Below, one piece after another: positions 27,784-35,553 of a DNA stretch of 64,000 nucleotides. Below the pieces are notes generated by a model, which worked only from the letters and a program-made list of their open reading frames with translations, made no database searches and was not told the DNA's origin. The DNA comes from Geobacter sp. FeAm09 (GTDB lineage Bacteria; Desulfobacterota; Desulfuromonadia; Geobacterales; Pseudopelobacteraceae), in assembly GCF_008330225.1 (NCBI RefSeq), contig NZ_CP042466.1, forward strand, positions 2,784,001 to 2,848,000. Reading direction: 5' to 3'. The translations under genes were made by a program, and so were the position numbers. Each line of letters starts with the position of its first letter. Position 1 is the first letter of the stretch.

Positions 27784-28259
27784 TTCCTTGCCTCCTTGCA
27801 CGTTTGTTGAGTAACTCTGGTACAAACACGTCGACACGCCCTGCATTGAACCGCGACAGATCACCTCCTTCGCTTGAAGCCGCACCGTTAGCGCATGGTC
27901 ACAGTATCTCCCGATTACCGCAACAATGTAATTGGGCATATTATTGTTTTTTAAAGGAAAATATCCCTAGAACCCGTGGGACGTTTTTTCTTAGGGGGAC
28001 GAGGAAATCCAACCGTATTTTGCCGGGGTTTTTTACCTGGAGAGGGCTAGGGAAAACTACCAATGGCACGGCTTCGATACCGTCGCCACGGCCTGTTGAC
28101 AGGCCTGGCTGCACCAGGGGCCGGATGAGCCGGGAACCGGCGTGGGTGGGAGCATGGGCCGGTTATCCCGGCCCAATTGCCCTGAATATGTTGATTAGGG
28201 ATTACAAAAAAATGCGATCGCTCTTATACTAGGGCGTAGTTACGGGTAGTCCATTTCTC
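27784..28259. other. Divergent regulatory region between flavoprotein operon and PAS kinase
   Basis: About 475 bp, AT-richer than the genes, with no gene that I can support. It must hold the minus-strand promoter of the flavoprotein operon (AT-rich part about 27920-27990) and the plus-strand promoter of the kinase. A sigma-54-like TGGCACGGC at 28063 lacks the -12 GC and is not called. Confidence 0.6.
28202..28230 (+). promoter_or_regulatory. Sigma-70-type promoter of the PAS kinase gene
   Basis: TTACAA (28202-28207), a 17-bp spacer containing the palindrome GCGATCGC, and TATACT (28225-28230), about 30 bp before the ATG at 28260. Confidence 0.55.
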
Positions 28260-29801
28260 ATGGTCCAGGGGAGACGAACCGCTGGGTATGGTGACGACAT
28301 GAATTCATCGGAGGCACGGCGTGCGCCCGAAGCGGCGGAAACGCACACCACGGCAGGCGGGCTTGAAGAGGAACTGCTCCGGCTTCGGACGGCGTACGAC
28401 AATCTGAAGAAGAGCGAGGAGCGCTACCGGCTCATGTTTGAGAACGTGCCGCTGGGCTACCTTTCCATGGACCAGAATGCGCGTTTGATAGATGCCAACA
28501 ATGCGCTGCTGGATTTTCTCGGCTATTCCCGGGACGAATTCATCGGCAAGAGGTTTGCCGACCTGCTCGTGGAAGGGGTGGATTACCACCTGAACGTCAC
28601 CTTCCCCGCCTTCAAGAAGAGCGGCATCTCCCAGAACATCGTCTGGAAGGTCCGCAAGAAGGACGGCAGCGTCGCCATCATACAGATGAACGGCAGGGTC
28701 CGGTATGACGAAAACGGCAATTTCATACAGACCCACTGCATGATGCAGGACATCACGGAACAGAAAAAGGCGGAAAAGGCCCTCAGGAAATCGGAACAGG
28801 AAAAGGCGCTCATACTCGGCGCCATGTCGGACCGGGTCATCTATCATGACGCCGACATGAGAATCCTGTGGGCCAACCGGGTGGCGGCCGACTCTTCGGG
28901 CCTGCCCCTGAGCGAGATGGAAGGGAAGTACTGCTATGCGGTATGGCACCAGCGGACGGAGCCGTGCGAGGGGTGCCCGGTTGCGGCCGCCTTTCAGACG
29001 CGCCAGGTATGCACGGGCGAGATGCACGTCAACAACAAGGTGATGCTCATCGGTGGCTACCCGGTTCTGGACGATAACGGCACGTTCCTGGGCGTGGTGC
29101 AGGTTTCCAAGGATACGACGGAGCGCAGGCTCCTGGAAAAGCAGATTCTGGACATGAGCAGCAGGGAGCAGCAGCGGATCGGCCACGATCTCCACGACGG
29201 CCTGGGACAGCACCTGACCGGAATTTCGTTCCTCGCCTCCGCCCTGCACTGCCAGCTCTCCGGCGCATCGCCGGAGGAATCGGACGACGCGAAACAGATC
29301 GCGGAACACGCCAATGCGGCGTTGAGCCTGATGCGCAGCCTGGTCAAGGGGCTCTGCCCGGTGAACAAGGATGCCAAGGGGCTGATGCTGTCATTGGACT
29401 CGTTGGCGGCGAACGTGGAAAACATGTATGGCATCGCCTGCCGTTTCCGTTGCGACGAGCCGGTTTTGATCCACAACAACCTGATCGCCACGCACCTCTA
29501 CTACATCACGAACGAAGCGGTCAACAACGCCGTCAAGCATAGCAAAGGCAGTTGCATCGCCATATCCCTTTCGTGCGATGGGGATATGATCAGGCTTGCG
29601 GTGGCCGACAACGGCCAGGGCGGTTTTCTCGAAACCTATAATGGACAAAAGGGTATCGGCCTGCGCACGATGGAGTATCGCTGCAAAATGATCGGCGCCG
29701 CGCTGAGACTGCAGAGTACCGCTTCAGAAGGGACGACGGTGACATGCTCTCTGCCGGTCAGCGAGACCATGGCGGCGTTTGCGGGTGAATACGGTGAGTG
29801 A
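28260..29801 (+). CDS. NarL-family sensor kinase with two PAS domains
   Basis: Cytosolic-looking kinase of 513 residues (500 if the ATG at 28299 is used; neither start has a strong ribosome site). PAS 1 spans about 55-175 and PAS 2 about 185-290. PAS 2 carries a cysteine group (K-Y-C-Y-A-V-W-H, then E-P-C-E-G-C-P-V and Q-V-C-T-G) that could bind a metal or sense redox state. The HisKA_3-type dimerization domain holds Q-R-I-G-H-D-L-H-D-G-L-G-Q-H, with the phospho-His near residue 305, and the HATPase_c domain ends near 505. There is no membrane helix. The stop overlaps the start region of the response regulator, so the pair is coupled. Divergent placement from the flavoprotein operon suggests that the pair controls it. 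Confidence 0.88.
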   Translation: MVQGRRTAGYGDDMNSSEARRAPEAAETHTTAGGLEEELLRLRTAYDNLKKSEERYRLMFENVPLGYLSMDQNARLIDANNALLDFLGYSRDEFIGKRFADLLVEGVDYHLNVTFPAFKKSGISQNIVWKVRKKDGSVAIIQMNGRVRYDENGNFIQTHCMMQDITEQKKAEKALRKSEQEKALILGAMSDRVIYHDADMRILWANRVAADSSGLPLSEMEGKYCYAVWHQRTEPCEGCPVAAAFQTRQVCTGEMHVNNKVMLIGGYPVLDDNGTFLGVVQVSKDTTERRLLEKQILDMSSREQQRIGHDLHDGLGQHLTGISFLASALHCQLSGASPEESDDAKQIAEHANAALSLMRSLVKGLCPVNKDAKGLMLSLDSLAANVENMYGIACRFRCDEPVLIHNNLIATHLYYITNEAVNNAVKHSKGSCIAISLSCDGDMIRLAVADNGQGGFLETYNGQKGIGLRTMEYRCKMIGAALRLQSTASEGTTVTCSLPVSETMAAFAGEYGE

Positions 29802-30459
29802 TGCCAAAAACAAATCCAGGATTATGGTGGTCGATGACCATGCCGTCGTGCGCGAGGGGCTATCGAAGCTGATCAACCATGAAAACGACATGGTGGTCTG
29901 TTGCGACGCCGAGGACGGCCCTTCCGCGCTCAAGGCGATTGCCGCGCACAAACCGGACCTGGCCATTGTGGATATTTCCCTCGCGGCGTCCAGTGGTCTC
30001 GATGTGACCAAGAATATCAAGATTCACTACCCGGAGATTCCCGTGCTGGTTCTCTCCATGCACGAGGAGGCGCTTTTCGCCGAACGGGCGCTGCGGGTGG
30101 GGGCCTCCGGGTACGTCATGAAGGTCGAGCCGCCCGCGACACTGATACACGCCATCAGGCGCGTCCTGAGCGGCAAGACGTTTCTCAGCGAAAGGATGAC
30201 CGAGTACTTCCTGAGCCAGGTGGTACACCCCTCCACCACGAAAAAGGAATCCCCCATCCACGGCCTGACGGACCGGGAGTTCGAAGTATTCCTGATGATC
30301 GGCAAGGGGTTGGCCACGCGGCAGATCGCCGAACGCATCAATCTGAGCGTCAAGACCATCGACGCCTATCGGGAGAACCTTAAGAAGAAGCTGAATCTGA
30401 AAAACGCCGCGGAATTGCTGCAGTATGCCATAGAATGGTCACGCAACGACGATGTGTGA
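29794..30459 (+). CDS. NarL/FixJ-type response regulator
   Basis: About 221 residues. An N-terminal receiver has the acidic pair in VVDDHAVVREGL, phospho-Asp in L-A-I-V-D-I-S-L and the Lys in YVMKVEPP. A C-terminal LuxR-type helix-turn-helix follows (LTDREFEVFLMIGKGLATRQ and N-L-S-V-K-T-I-D-A-Y). The GTG at 29794 is preferred; it overlaps the kinase stop by 8 bp, and a TTG at 29779 is an alternative. Its 3' end overlaps the convergent cysteine-cluster gene by 21 bp. Probable target: the divergent flavoprotein operon. Confidence 0.88.
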   Translation: MSDAKNKSRIMVVDDHAVVREGLSKLINHENDMVVCCDAEDGPSALKAIAAHKPDLAIVDISLAASSGLDVTKNIKIHYPEIPVLVLSMHEEALFAERALRVGASGYVMKVEPPATLIHAIRRVLSGKTFLSERMTEYFLSQVVHPSTTKKESPIHGLTDREFEVFLMIGKGLATRQIAERINLSVKTIDAYRENLKKKLNLKNAAELLQYAIEWSRNDDV

Positions 30460-30738
30460 CCGGGGGACCGGCCGCGTGGCCTGCTCCATCCCCGACAGCA
30501 ACTCCAACGCCTCCCCTGCGTCATGACCGCACATATCCGGGCTCGGTTGCAGGCTGGCGCAGACGCGGGGACGCTCGGGACGGCCAAAGATGCGGCAGCG
30601 GTTGTCGGTCGTCAGTTGCACGCACCGCACCCCCGCCGGCTTGCCGGCGGCCATGCCCGGGATCGGCGAGGAAATCGAGGGGGCTATGCAGCAGGCGGCG
30701 CATCCGGCGCGGCATGCCATGGCGGCCTTGTTTTTCAT
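30439..30738 (-). CDS. YkgJ-family cysteine-cluster protein
   Basis: A 99-residue protein with the N-terminal C-R-A-G-C-A-A-C-C cluster and later cysteines (V-R-C, R-C-R-I-F, R-V-C and D-M-C), the pattern of the YkgJ/UPF0153 zinc- or iron-chelating family. The biochemical role is unknown. Its end overlaps the convergent response regulator gene by 21 bp. The ribosome site is weak. Confidence 0.75.
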   Translation of the reverse strand: MKNKAAMACRAGCAACCIAPSISSPIPGMAAGKPAGVRCVQLTTDNRCRIFGRPERPRVCASLQPSPDMCGHDAGEALELLSGMEQATRPVPRSHIVVA

Positions 30739-30755
30739 GGTATCGCCCGCAGGAG

Positions 30756-30788
30756 AAAAAAAGCCCGTCGGAATCCCCGGCGGGCTTT
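30756..30788 (-). terminator. Terminator after desulfoferrodoxin
   Basis: The minus strand reads AAAGCCCGCCGG, a short loop, CCGACGGGC and seven Ts. It lies 30 bp after the desulfoferrodoxin stop and upstream of the YkgJ-type gene. Confidence 0.8.
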
Positions 30789-30817
30789 GCTTGTTCCTCG
30801 TTTGTTGCCGATGCCCA

Positions 30818-31198
30818 TCAGGCCCGGGCAGACCAGAGACCGTGCAGATTGCACAACTCGCGGGCCGTCAGGCTGGTGGCGGTGATGTTGAACGTGGCGG
30901 TCGGCACATCCCCCGGCTGAAGGGCCTGGCGGTAGACCTTGCCGTCGGCAACCAGTTCAATCCACTCGATGTAGTGCTTCTCTTCCATGGGATGGAGTAC
31001 GCTGCCCACCGTGACCTTGACGATGCCGTCGCCGATTTCGATGACCGGCACATGTTTTTCCTTGGCAGCATCGACGGTGTTTTCCGTCAACTGCTTCATC
31101 GGCTCGCCGCAGCAGTGCAGCGGAGCGCCGCCGGCGTGGACGATCTCGACGATATTGCCGCAATGTTCGCATTTGTAGATTTCAAGAAGCTTCGGCAT
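30818..31198 (-). CDS. dfx: Desulfoferrodoxin (superoxide reductase, two-iron type)
   Basis: A 126-residue enzyme that reduces superoxide to hydrogen peroxide without making oxygen, typical of anaerobes. The N-terminal desulforedoxin-type FeS4 centre has Cys10, Cys13, Cys29 and Cys30. The catalytic iron has His49, His69, His75, Cys116 and His119, with Glu47-Lys48 just before, exactly the numbering of Desulfovibrio-type desulfoferrodoxins. It is cytosolic and has its own terminator. Confidence 0.95.
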   Translation of the reverse strand: MPKLLEIYKCEHCGNIVEIVHAGGAPLHCCGEPMKQLTENTVDAAKEKHVPVIEIGDGIVKVTVGSVLHPMEEKHYIEWIELVADGKVYRQALQPGDVPTATFNITATSLTARELCNLHGLWSARA

Positions 31199-31421
31199 GA
31201 TGATCTTCCTCCTGTGTAGTGTTGTTTAGACCTGTTTCCAGGCAGCTGGTTACTAATCTTCGCCCGGCAATGCAAAATGGGCCTTGGGATGATGCAGCAT
31301 TTCCGTAGTCCGCTCAGTCCTGCTCTATGCTACCGATTTCTGCTTTGGGATTCACCCGCTCCAAATACGACAATTTTTATCCTTTATACCTTATTTTTGC
31401 AGTTTTGCAAGTCCGAAAATG

Positions 31422-31451
31422 AAAAAAGGGGGATGCGCTGTCGCATCCCCC
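31422..31451 (-). terminator. Terminator after citrate synthase
   Basis: On the minus strand GGGGGATGCG-ACAG-CGCATCCCCC forms a 10-bp stem followed by TTTTTTC, about 25 bp after the citrate synthase stop. Confidence 0.9.
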
Positions 31452-31475
31452 TGTCGCATCTCATGAAAAACCGGA

Positions 31476-32801
31476 TCAGGACAGCTGGCGCCCGCCGTCG
31501 GCGGCCCACTTCTCCAGCATGGCCGTGGTAACGGACTTGGGACGCTCGATGGCGTAGCCCAGGCCGCGGTCCCACGTGATGTTGGCCATGCAGCCCAGGG
31601 CACGGCCGACACCGAACAGAACGGTGTAGAAGTCCCACTCCTTGACGCCGTAGTACCACTGGATGACGCCGGACTGGGCATCGACGTTCGGCCAGGGGTT
31701 CTTGGTCTTGCCGTGTTCGGTGAGGACGCCCGGTGCCGTTTCGAAAATCATGGCGACCAGTTTGAACAGCGAGTCGTCCTTGAGGCCCGGGGTGTTGAGG
31801 CAGAACTCACGCTGGGCGGTATAGCGCGGATCGGTTTTGCGCAGAACGGCGTGACCGTATCCCGGAACGACCTGGCCGGCATTGAGGGTGTCCCAGAGGG
31901 CCTTGGTGACGTTCTCTTTGGTCGGCTCGGCGCCGTTGAGCTTCTTCTGGAACTCCATGATCCAGCCCAGGACCTCCTGGTTGGCCAGGCCGTGCAGCGG
32001 GCCTGCCAGGCCGTTCAGGCCGGCGGCATAGGCATAGTAGGGGTCGGACAGGGCCGAATGCACCAGGTGGGTGGTGTGGGCCGAGACGTTCCCGGACTCA
32101 TGGTCGGAGTGCAGGATGAAGTACATGCGCGCCACATCCTTGTATTGCTCGCTCTGCCCGATCATGTGGGCAAAGTTGGCGCCCATGTCGAGGGTCGGAT
32201 CGATGGCGATCTGCTTGTCGCCCTTGTACTTGAGGTTGTAGATGAAGGCGGCGATGATGGGAATGCGCGCCACGATGTCGCTGGCATCTTCATAGACCGA
32301 TTCCCAGGCGACCATCTTGTTGAATTTGCCGGAGTTGTAGAAAGCGGCAAACTTGGAGTCCTTCTGCAGGGCCATGATGCCGACCGAGAGCATGACCATG
32401 GGGTGGCTGTCCCTTGGCAGGGCGCGAATGGCGGTGAATACGTACTCGGGTACCGCCTGGCGCGTCTTCCACTCGGCCGCCACTTCGGCGACCTGGGCGT
32501 CGGTCGGCACGTCGCCGGTCAGCAGGAAGTACCAGAAGGACTCGACGGTCGGGTAGGCCGAACCGGCGGCCTTGGGCAGCGCCGCAAAGGTCTCGGGGAT
32601 GGTCTTGCCGCGGAAGCGGATGCCCTCCTGGGGATCGAGATAGGAGATGTCGGTGACGAGGCTGCGGATATCGCGGGCGCCGCCGATGCACTGTTCGATG
32701 GTCACCTGATCGATGATCACCTTGCCGAACTCCTTGGTAAGCCTGGTGGTGCGGGGGCGGTGCTCCTCAATCTTCTGTTTGAGCGTCTCTTTCAATGACA
32801 T
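31476..32801 (-). CDS. gltA: Citrate synthase, eukaryote-like type
   Basis: A 441-residue enzyme condensing acetyl-CoA and oxaloacetate to citrate, the entry of the TCA cycle. It has the catalytic histidines in HSDHESGNVSAHTTHLV and GLAGPLHGLANQEVL and the Asp in VDAQSGVIQWYYG. These segments follow the mitochondrial pattern, not the usual bacterial type I or II, as is known for Geobacter. AAAGGAGAG precedes the ATG at 32801. It is a single gene with a strong terminator. The AT-rich upstream region has inverted repeats that may bind a regulator, since Geobacter represses this gene when acetate is not the donor. Confidence 0.95.
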   Translation of the reverse strand: MSLKETLKQKIEEHRPRTTRLTKEFGKVIIDQVTIEQCIGGARDIRSLVTDISYLDPQEGIRFRGKTIPETFAALPKAAGSAYPTVESFWYFLLTGDVPTDAQVAEVAAEWKTRQAVPEYVFTAIRALPRDSHPMVMLSVGIMALQKDSKFAAFYNSGKFNKMVAWESVYEDASDIVARIPIIAAFIYNLKYKGDKQIAIDPTLDMGANFAHMIGQSEQYKDVARMYFILHSDHESGNVSAHTTHLVHSALSDPYYAYAAGLNGLAGPLHGLANQEVLGWIMEFQKKLNGAEPTKENVTKALWDTLNAGQVVPGYGHAVLRKTDPRYTAQREFCLNTPGLKDDSLFKLVAMIFETAPGVLTEHGKTKNPWPNVDAQSGVIQWYYGVKEWDFYTVLFGVGRALGCMANITWDRGLGYAIERPKSVTTAMLEKWAADGGRQLS

Positions 32802-32928
32802 GTCGGTACTCTCCTTTCGTTGTGAGGGTTAAGCTGAAATCAACAGTGAGCCGGACTTTTCGACACCATCAAAGCCAACCGGAACGGTCGTCTACCCAAT
32901 ACAATAATATTTTTTTAGGATACTGTAT

Positions 32929-32943
32929 ACACTTAAGAAGTGT
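32929..32943. promoter_or_regulatory. Inverted repeat in the citrate synthase promoter region
   Basis: ACACTT-AAG-AAGTGT is a perfect dyad, directly next to a second small dyad ATAC-TG-TAT (about 32919-32929). It lies about 130 bp upstream of the citrate synthase start and 50 bp from the end of the M24 gene. An operator is plausible; the regulator is not identified. Confidence 0.35.
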
Positions 32944-32994
32944 CGTAGTTATACCAAAGCCTTGACAAATTGCAACAAAAATTTTGCTGGGGCG

Positions 32995-34191
32995 CTATGG
33001 CGACAGAATCACCAGATCCTCGCTCGAATAGGTCAATTGCTTGAGGCCGTCGTCGCTGATATAGAAGGTGTTTTCGATGCCGATCGCCCCCTCTCCCGGA
33101 AAGACCACCTTGGGTTCAAAGGCGAAGGCCATCCCCGCCTGGAATGTCATGTCATTGAACCCCCTGGCGATAAAGGGGTATTCATCGATCTCGACCCCCA
33201 GTCCATGGCCGATGAAGGAAACCTGCGAGCCTTTGGCCCCCATGAAGCTGTCGGCATACCCCTGCTCCACCGCCAGGGCCAGACACCGGTCGTACACCTC
33301 GCCCCAGGGGGCGCCCGTAACGACGGTCCGCTTCATCAGCTCCTGCACCTTGAGCATGTCGTCATACCCCCTGCGCAGGCGGTCGGAGAGGCCGCCCAGG
33401 GCGAAGACCCGGGTCTGGTCCACCAGATAGCCGTCAAAACTCCCGGCGAAATCCACAATGATCGGTTCGTTGCGGCCGATCGGCTTGTAGCTCGCCCCCT
33501 GGCCGAAGCAGGGGCTGGGCCCCACTCCGCCGAAGGGGGTGTCGGTATAGGCCGGAACCGCGCTATCCGTACCGGAAAAGGTGTGGCCGAAGAGCATTTC
33601 CCCATTGAAGACCCGCATCCTGATCACCCCCAGGTGACCGTTGAGGCGGGCCGTATGCTCAAGCTCCGCCGCCAGCTCCAAGTCGCTCATCCCCTCGCGG
33701 AGCACCTCCCGCACCCGGCGCGTCACCTTGTCCACCTGGTCGGCCGCATCCTTCATCACGTGGATCTCGTAGTGGCTTTTGATCATGCGCACCAGTCGGA
33801 TCAGCGGCGTGGCATCGCTGAACTGCGCATGGGGAAAGACCTTGCGGTAGCGTTCGAAAAGAGCGACCGGCAGCACGTCGAACTCCATGCCGATCCTCTT
33901 CGGCTCGGGGTAGCCGTAGCCGGCGGCCAACCCGGGGATGTCCCGGGGAGAACTAAAGGGCATCACCTCTTTCAGGCCCGACTCCATCCGCGCCCGGGCG
34001 GCGTCCCGGCGCACCAGGTACAGCGGCTGTCCATGGACCGGAACGTACAGGCAGCCGCTCTGGACGGTACCGGTGAAATAGAAGAGATCGGCATTCTGGG
34101 CGATGATGACGGCATCCAATCCTTCGGCTGCCATATGGTTTTGCAGCATTTTGCAGCGGTATTCCAACTCGGTGGCGGGGGTCAGACGCAT
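32995..34191 (-). CDS. M24-family aminopeptidase (Xaa-Pro peptidase-like)
   Basis: A 398-residue pita-bread metallopeptidase. The N-terminal creatinase-like domain spans about 1-150. The C-terminal catalytic domain has the five metal ligands: two Asp in I-I-V-D-F-A-G and Y-L-V-D-Q-T-R, His in FIGHGLGVEIDE, and Glu in FAFEPK and I-G-I-E-N-T-F. It probably removes N-terminal residues before proline, but creatinase-like activities are also found in this family. The ATG at 34191 has GGAGG 4 bp upstream. Confidence 0.88.
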   Translation of the reverse strand: MRLTPATELEYRCKMLQNHMAAEGLDAVIIAQNADLFYFTGTVQSGCLYVPVHGQPLYLVRRDAARARMESGLKEVMPFSSPRDIPGLAAGYGYPEPKRIGMEFDVLPVALFERYRKVFPHAQFSDATPLIRLVRMIKSHYEIHVMKDAADQVDKVTRRVREVLREGMSDLELAAELEHTARLNGHLGVIRMRVFNGEMLFGHTFSGTDSAVPAYTDTPFGGVGPSPCFGQGASYKPIGRNEPIIVDFAGSFDGYLVDQTRVFALGGLSDRLRRGYDDMLKVQELMKRTVVTGAPWGEVYDRCLALAVEQGYADSFMGAKGSQVSFIGHGLGVEIDEYPFIARGFNDMTFQAGMAFAFEPKVVFPGEGAIGIENTFYISDDGLKQLTYSSEDLVILSP

Positions 34192-34427
34192 GAATCCTCC
34201 AGAAACGGCGCAGGTCGCCGGCATGGTCCCAACAGCCATTCAGCCTGCGGGGACGTGCTCCGTCCGCAGGGACGACAGTGGCGTTGCGGCGGACAGAGGA
34301 ATTTTACACATGAACGGGAAATATGCAAGCGGGAGAGGCCGTGCAAGCTGGCGGCAGCCGTTCCCGGGCGCATGCTCAAACGGCACCACGCCGCGTTCGT
34401 CCCGATATTTCGATATGACGAAATTAA

Positions 34428-34444
34428 TTTTGTGTAACACAAAA
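34428..34444. promoter_or_regulatory. Perfect 7-3-7 inverted repeat upstream of ompW, possible operator
   Basis: TTTTGTG-TAA-CACAAAA lies about 10 bp before a TTGACT box. Its place fits a repressor or activator site for the OmpW gene. No family-specific match is claimed. Confidence 0.4.
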
Positions 34445-34541
34445 ACAATTTTCTTGACTTGCATCATTTTTTGCACAAAGATCCATCGAAAAAAGACAAA
34501 GCGAATCGTATATATCTTTTTATTGGTTCTCGATATCGGGC

Positions 34542-34559
34542 TTGGGGCGTAAGCCCCAA
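34542..34559 (+). promoter_or_regulatory. 5' UTR hairpin with GTAA tetraloop before ompW
   Basis: TTGGGGC-GTAA-GCCCCAA is a perfect 7-bp stem closed by a GNRA-type tetraloop, ending 12 bp before the GGGGAGG ribosome site. It may protect the mRNA end or tune translation. Confidence 0.5.
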
Positions 34560-34588
34560 ATAACCACATTATGGGGAGGATCAGGCTG

Positions 34589-35200
34589 ATGAGAAGAAGG
34601 CTACTTGGAGTGGCAGGAATTGCGGCAGCGGTGATGATGCTGGGAATGACAACCATGGCCGGGGCGGCGGATGACTACCAGAAGTTTGGCGTGCGGGTCA
34701 GGGCGATCTACGTCAAGCCGGATGAAAGTACAACTTTTAAGGCGGCAAGCGTAAAAGTAAGCGATGACATCATTCCCGAACTCGACCTGGAATACTTCTT
34801 CCTGAAAAACCTATCCACCGAGTTGATTGCCGGCGTAACCCGCCATGACATCAAACTCAACAATTCCTTCGCAGGTTCCACTTGGCTGCTCCCCCCCACC
34901 CTGACGGTGAAGTATCACCCGCTGGCAGGCAATACGATCAGCCCCTATGTCGGCTTTGGTGTTAACGTCATCTTCCCCTTCAATTCCAAAATCAGCGGCG
35001 TTGACCCCTCCTTCAGAATCGACAACAGCGTAGGGTGGGCCGCCCAGGCCGGCGTGGATTTCAAAATCAAGGACAGCCTCTACTTCAACATCGACTACAA
35101 GTATCTCAATGCCGACACCAAAATGACGGTCGGCAGCACGAAATACGACCTGGACCTCAACCCGCACCTCTTCGGCATCGGTGTCGGCTACCGTTTCTAA
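34589..35200 (+). CDS. OmpW-family outer-membrane protein
   Basis: A 203-residue exported protein with a signal peptide (about 1-27, AGA-ADDYQ) that is predicted to form the eight-stranded OmpW barrel. It ends in I-G-V-G-Y-R-F, the C-terminal Phe signal for the Bam machinery, and has the PPTLTVKYHPLAG and SPYVGFGVN segments usual for OmpW. The family passes small hydrophobic molecules and responds to stress. The ATG at 34589 is 10 bp after GGGGAGG; an ATG at 34571 would overlap that site. A strong terminator follows, so the gene stands alone. Confidence 0.9.
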   Translation: MRRRLLGVAGIAAAVMMLGMTTMAGAADDYQKFGVRVRAIYVKPDESTTFKAASVKVSDDIIPELDLEYFFLKNLSTELIAGVTRHDIKLNNSFAGSTWLLPPTLTVKYHPLAGNTISPYVGFGVNVIFPFNSKISGVDPSFRIDNSVGWAAQAGVDFKIKDSLYFNIDYKYLNADTKMTVGSTKYDLDLNPHLFGIGVGYRF

Positions 35201-35225
35201 GCGGACCTGATACGTACTGAACCAT

Positions 35226-35262
35226 GAAAAAAGGCGGGGGCATTATGTCCCCCGCCTTTTTT
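35226..35262 (+). terminator. Terminator after OmpW
   Basis: A run of A, then GGCGGGGG and CCCCCGCC around an 8-nt loop, then TTTTTT. It is bidirectional in form and also lies at the end of the small minus-strand gene at 35319. Confidence 0.88.
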
Positions 35263-35318
35263 CATTCCCACTCCAGTACCGCGCGCAGCGCACAAAAGCC
35301 GCTTCACGATCCGCCCGC

Positions 35319-35480
35319 TTACCGTTGGCTTTCCGGATTCATCGCCTCGGACTCGGCCCGCCGCTGGCGTTCCAGCTTTCGCCGACGCTTGCCCCCCAGA
35401 AACAGCTCCTCGATCACAATGGCGATAAAACAGATTACGAACAACAGAAAAACGACGCCGATAAGTTTTTGCAATATCAT
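35319..35480 (-). CDS. Small single-helix membrane protein
   Basis: A 53-residue candidate from the ATG at 35480: one hydrophobic helix (about 4-25) followed by a strongly basic tail (K-R-R-R-K-L-E-R-Q-R-R). It lies 74 bp downstream of the acyl-CoA synthetase in the same direction. No family is recognised and the ribosome site is weak, so it is tentative. Confidence 0.4.
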   Translation of the reverse strand: MILQKLIGVVFLLFVICFIAIVIEELFLGGKRRRKLERQRRAESEAMNPESQR

Positions 35481-35553
35481 GTCAGACCACCTCGCCATCC
35501 CGAAATCCTGCTGGTGAGCGGACAGCCCGTTCAGCCTGCCCTCGTTTCCAGCG

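Larger units (their letters stand above)
34192..34588. other. Divergent intergenic region upstream of the OmpW gene
   Basis: About 400 bp with no gene that I can support. The right half is AT-rich and holds a perfect dyad TTTTGTG-TAA-CACAAAA (34428-34444), a TTGACT -35-like box at about 34454, and a 7-bp hairpin just before the OmpW ribosome site. Confidence 0.6.

Noticed and set aside
28063-28080. Sigma-54-like TGGCACGGC before the PAS kinase
   Set aside because: The -12 GC is absent at the required spacing; a sigma-70-type promoter is closer to the gene.
27765-28232. A 155-codon plus-strand frame in the region between the flavoprotein and the kinase
   Set aside because: It starts within the flavoprotein signal-peptide region, has no ribosome site, and its product resembles no family; it covers the expected promoters.
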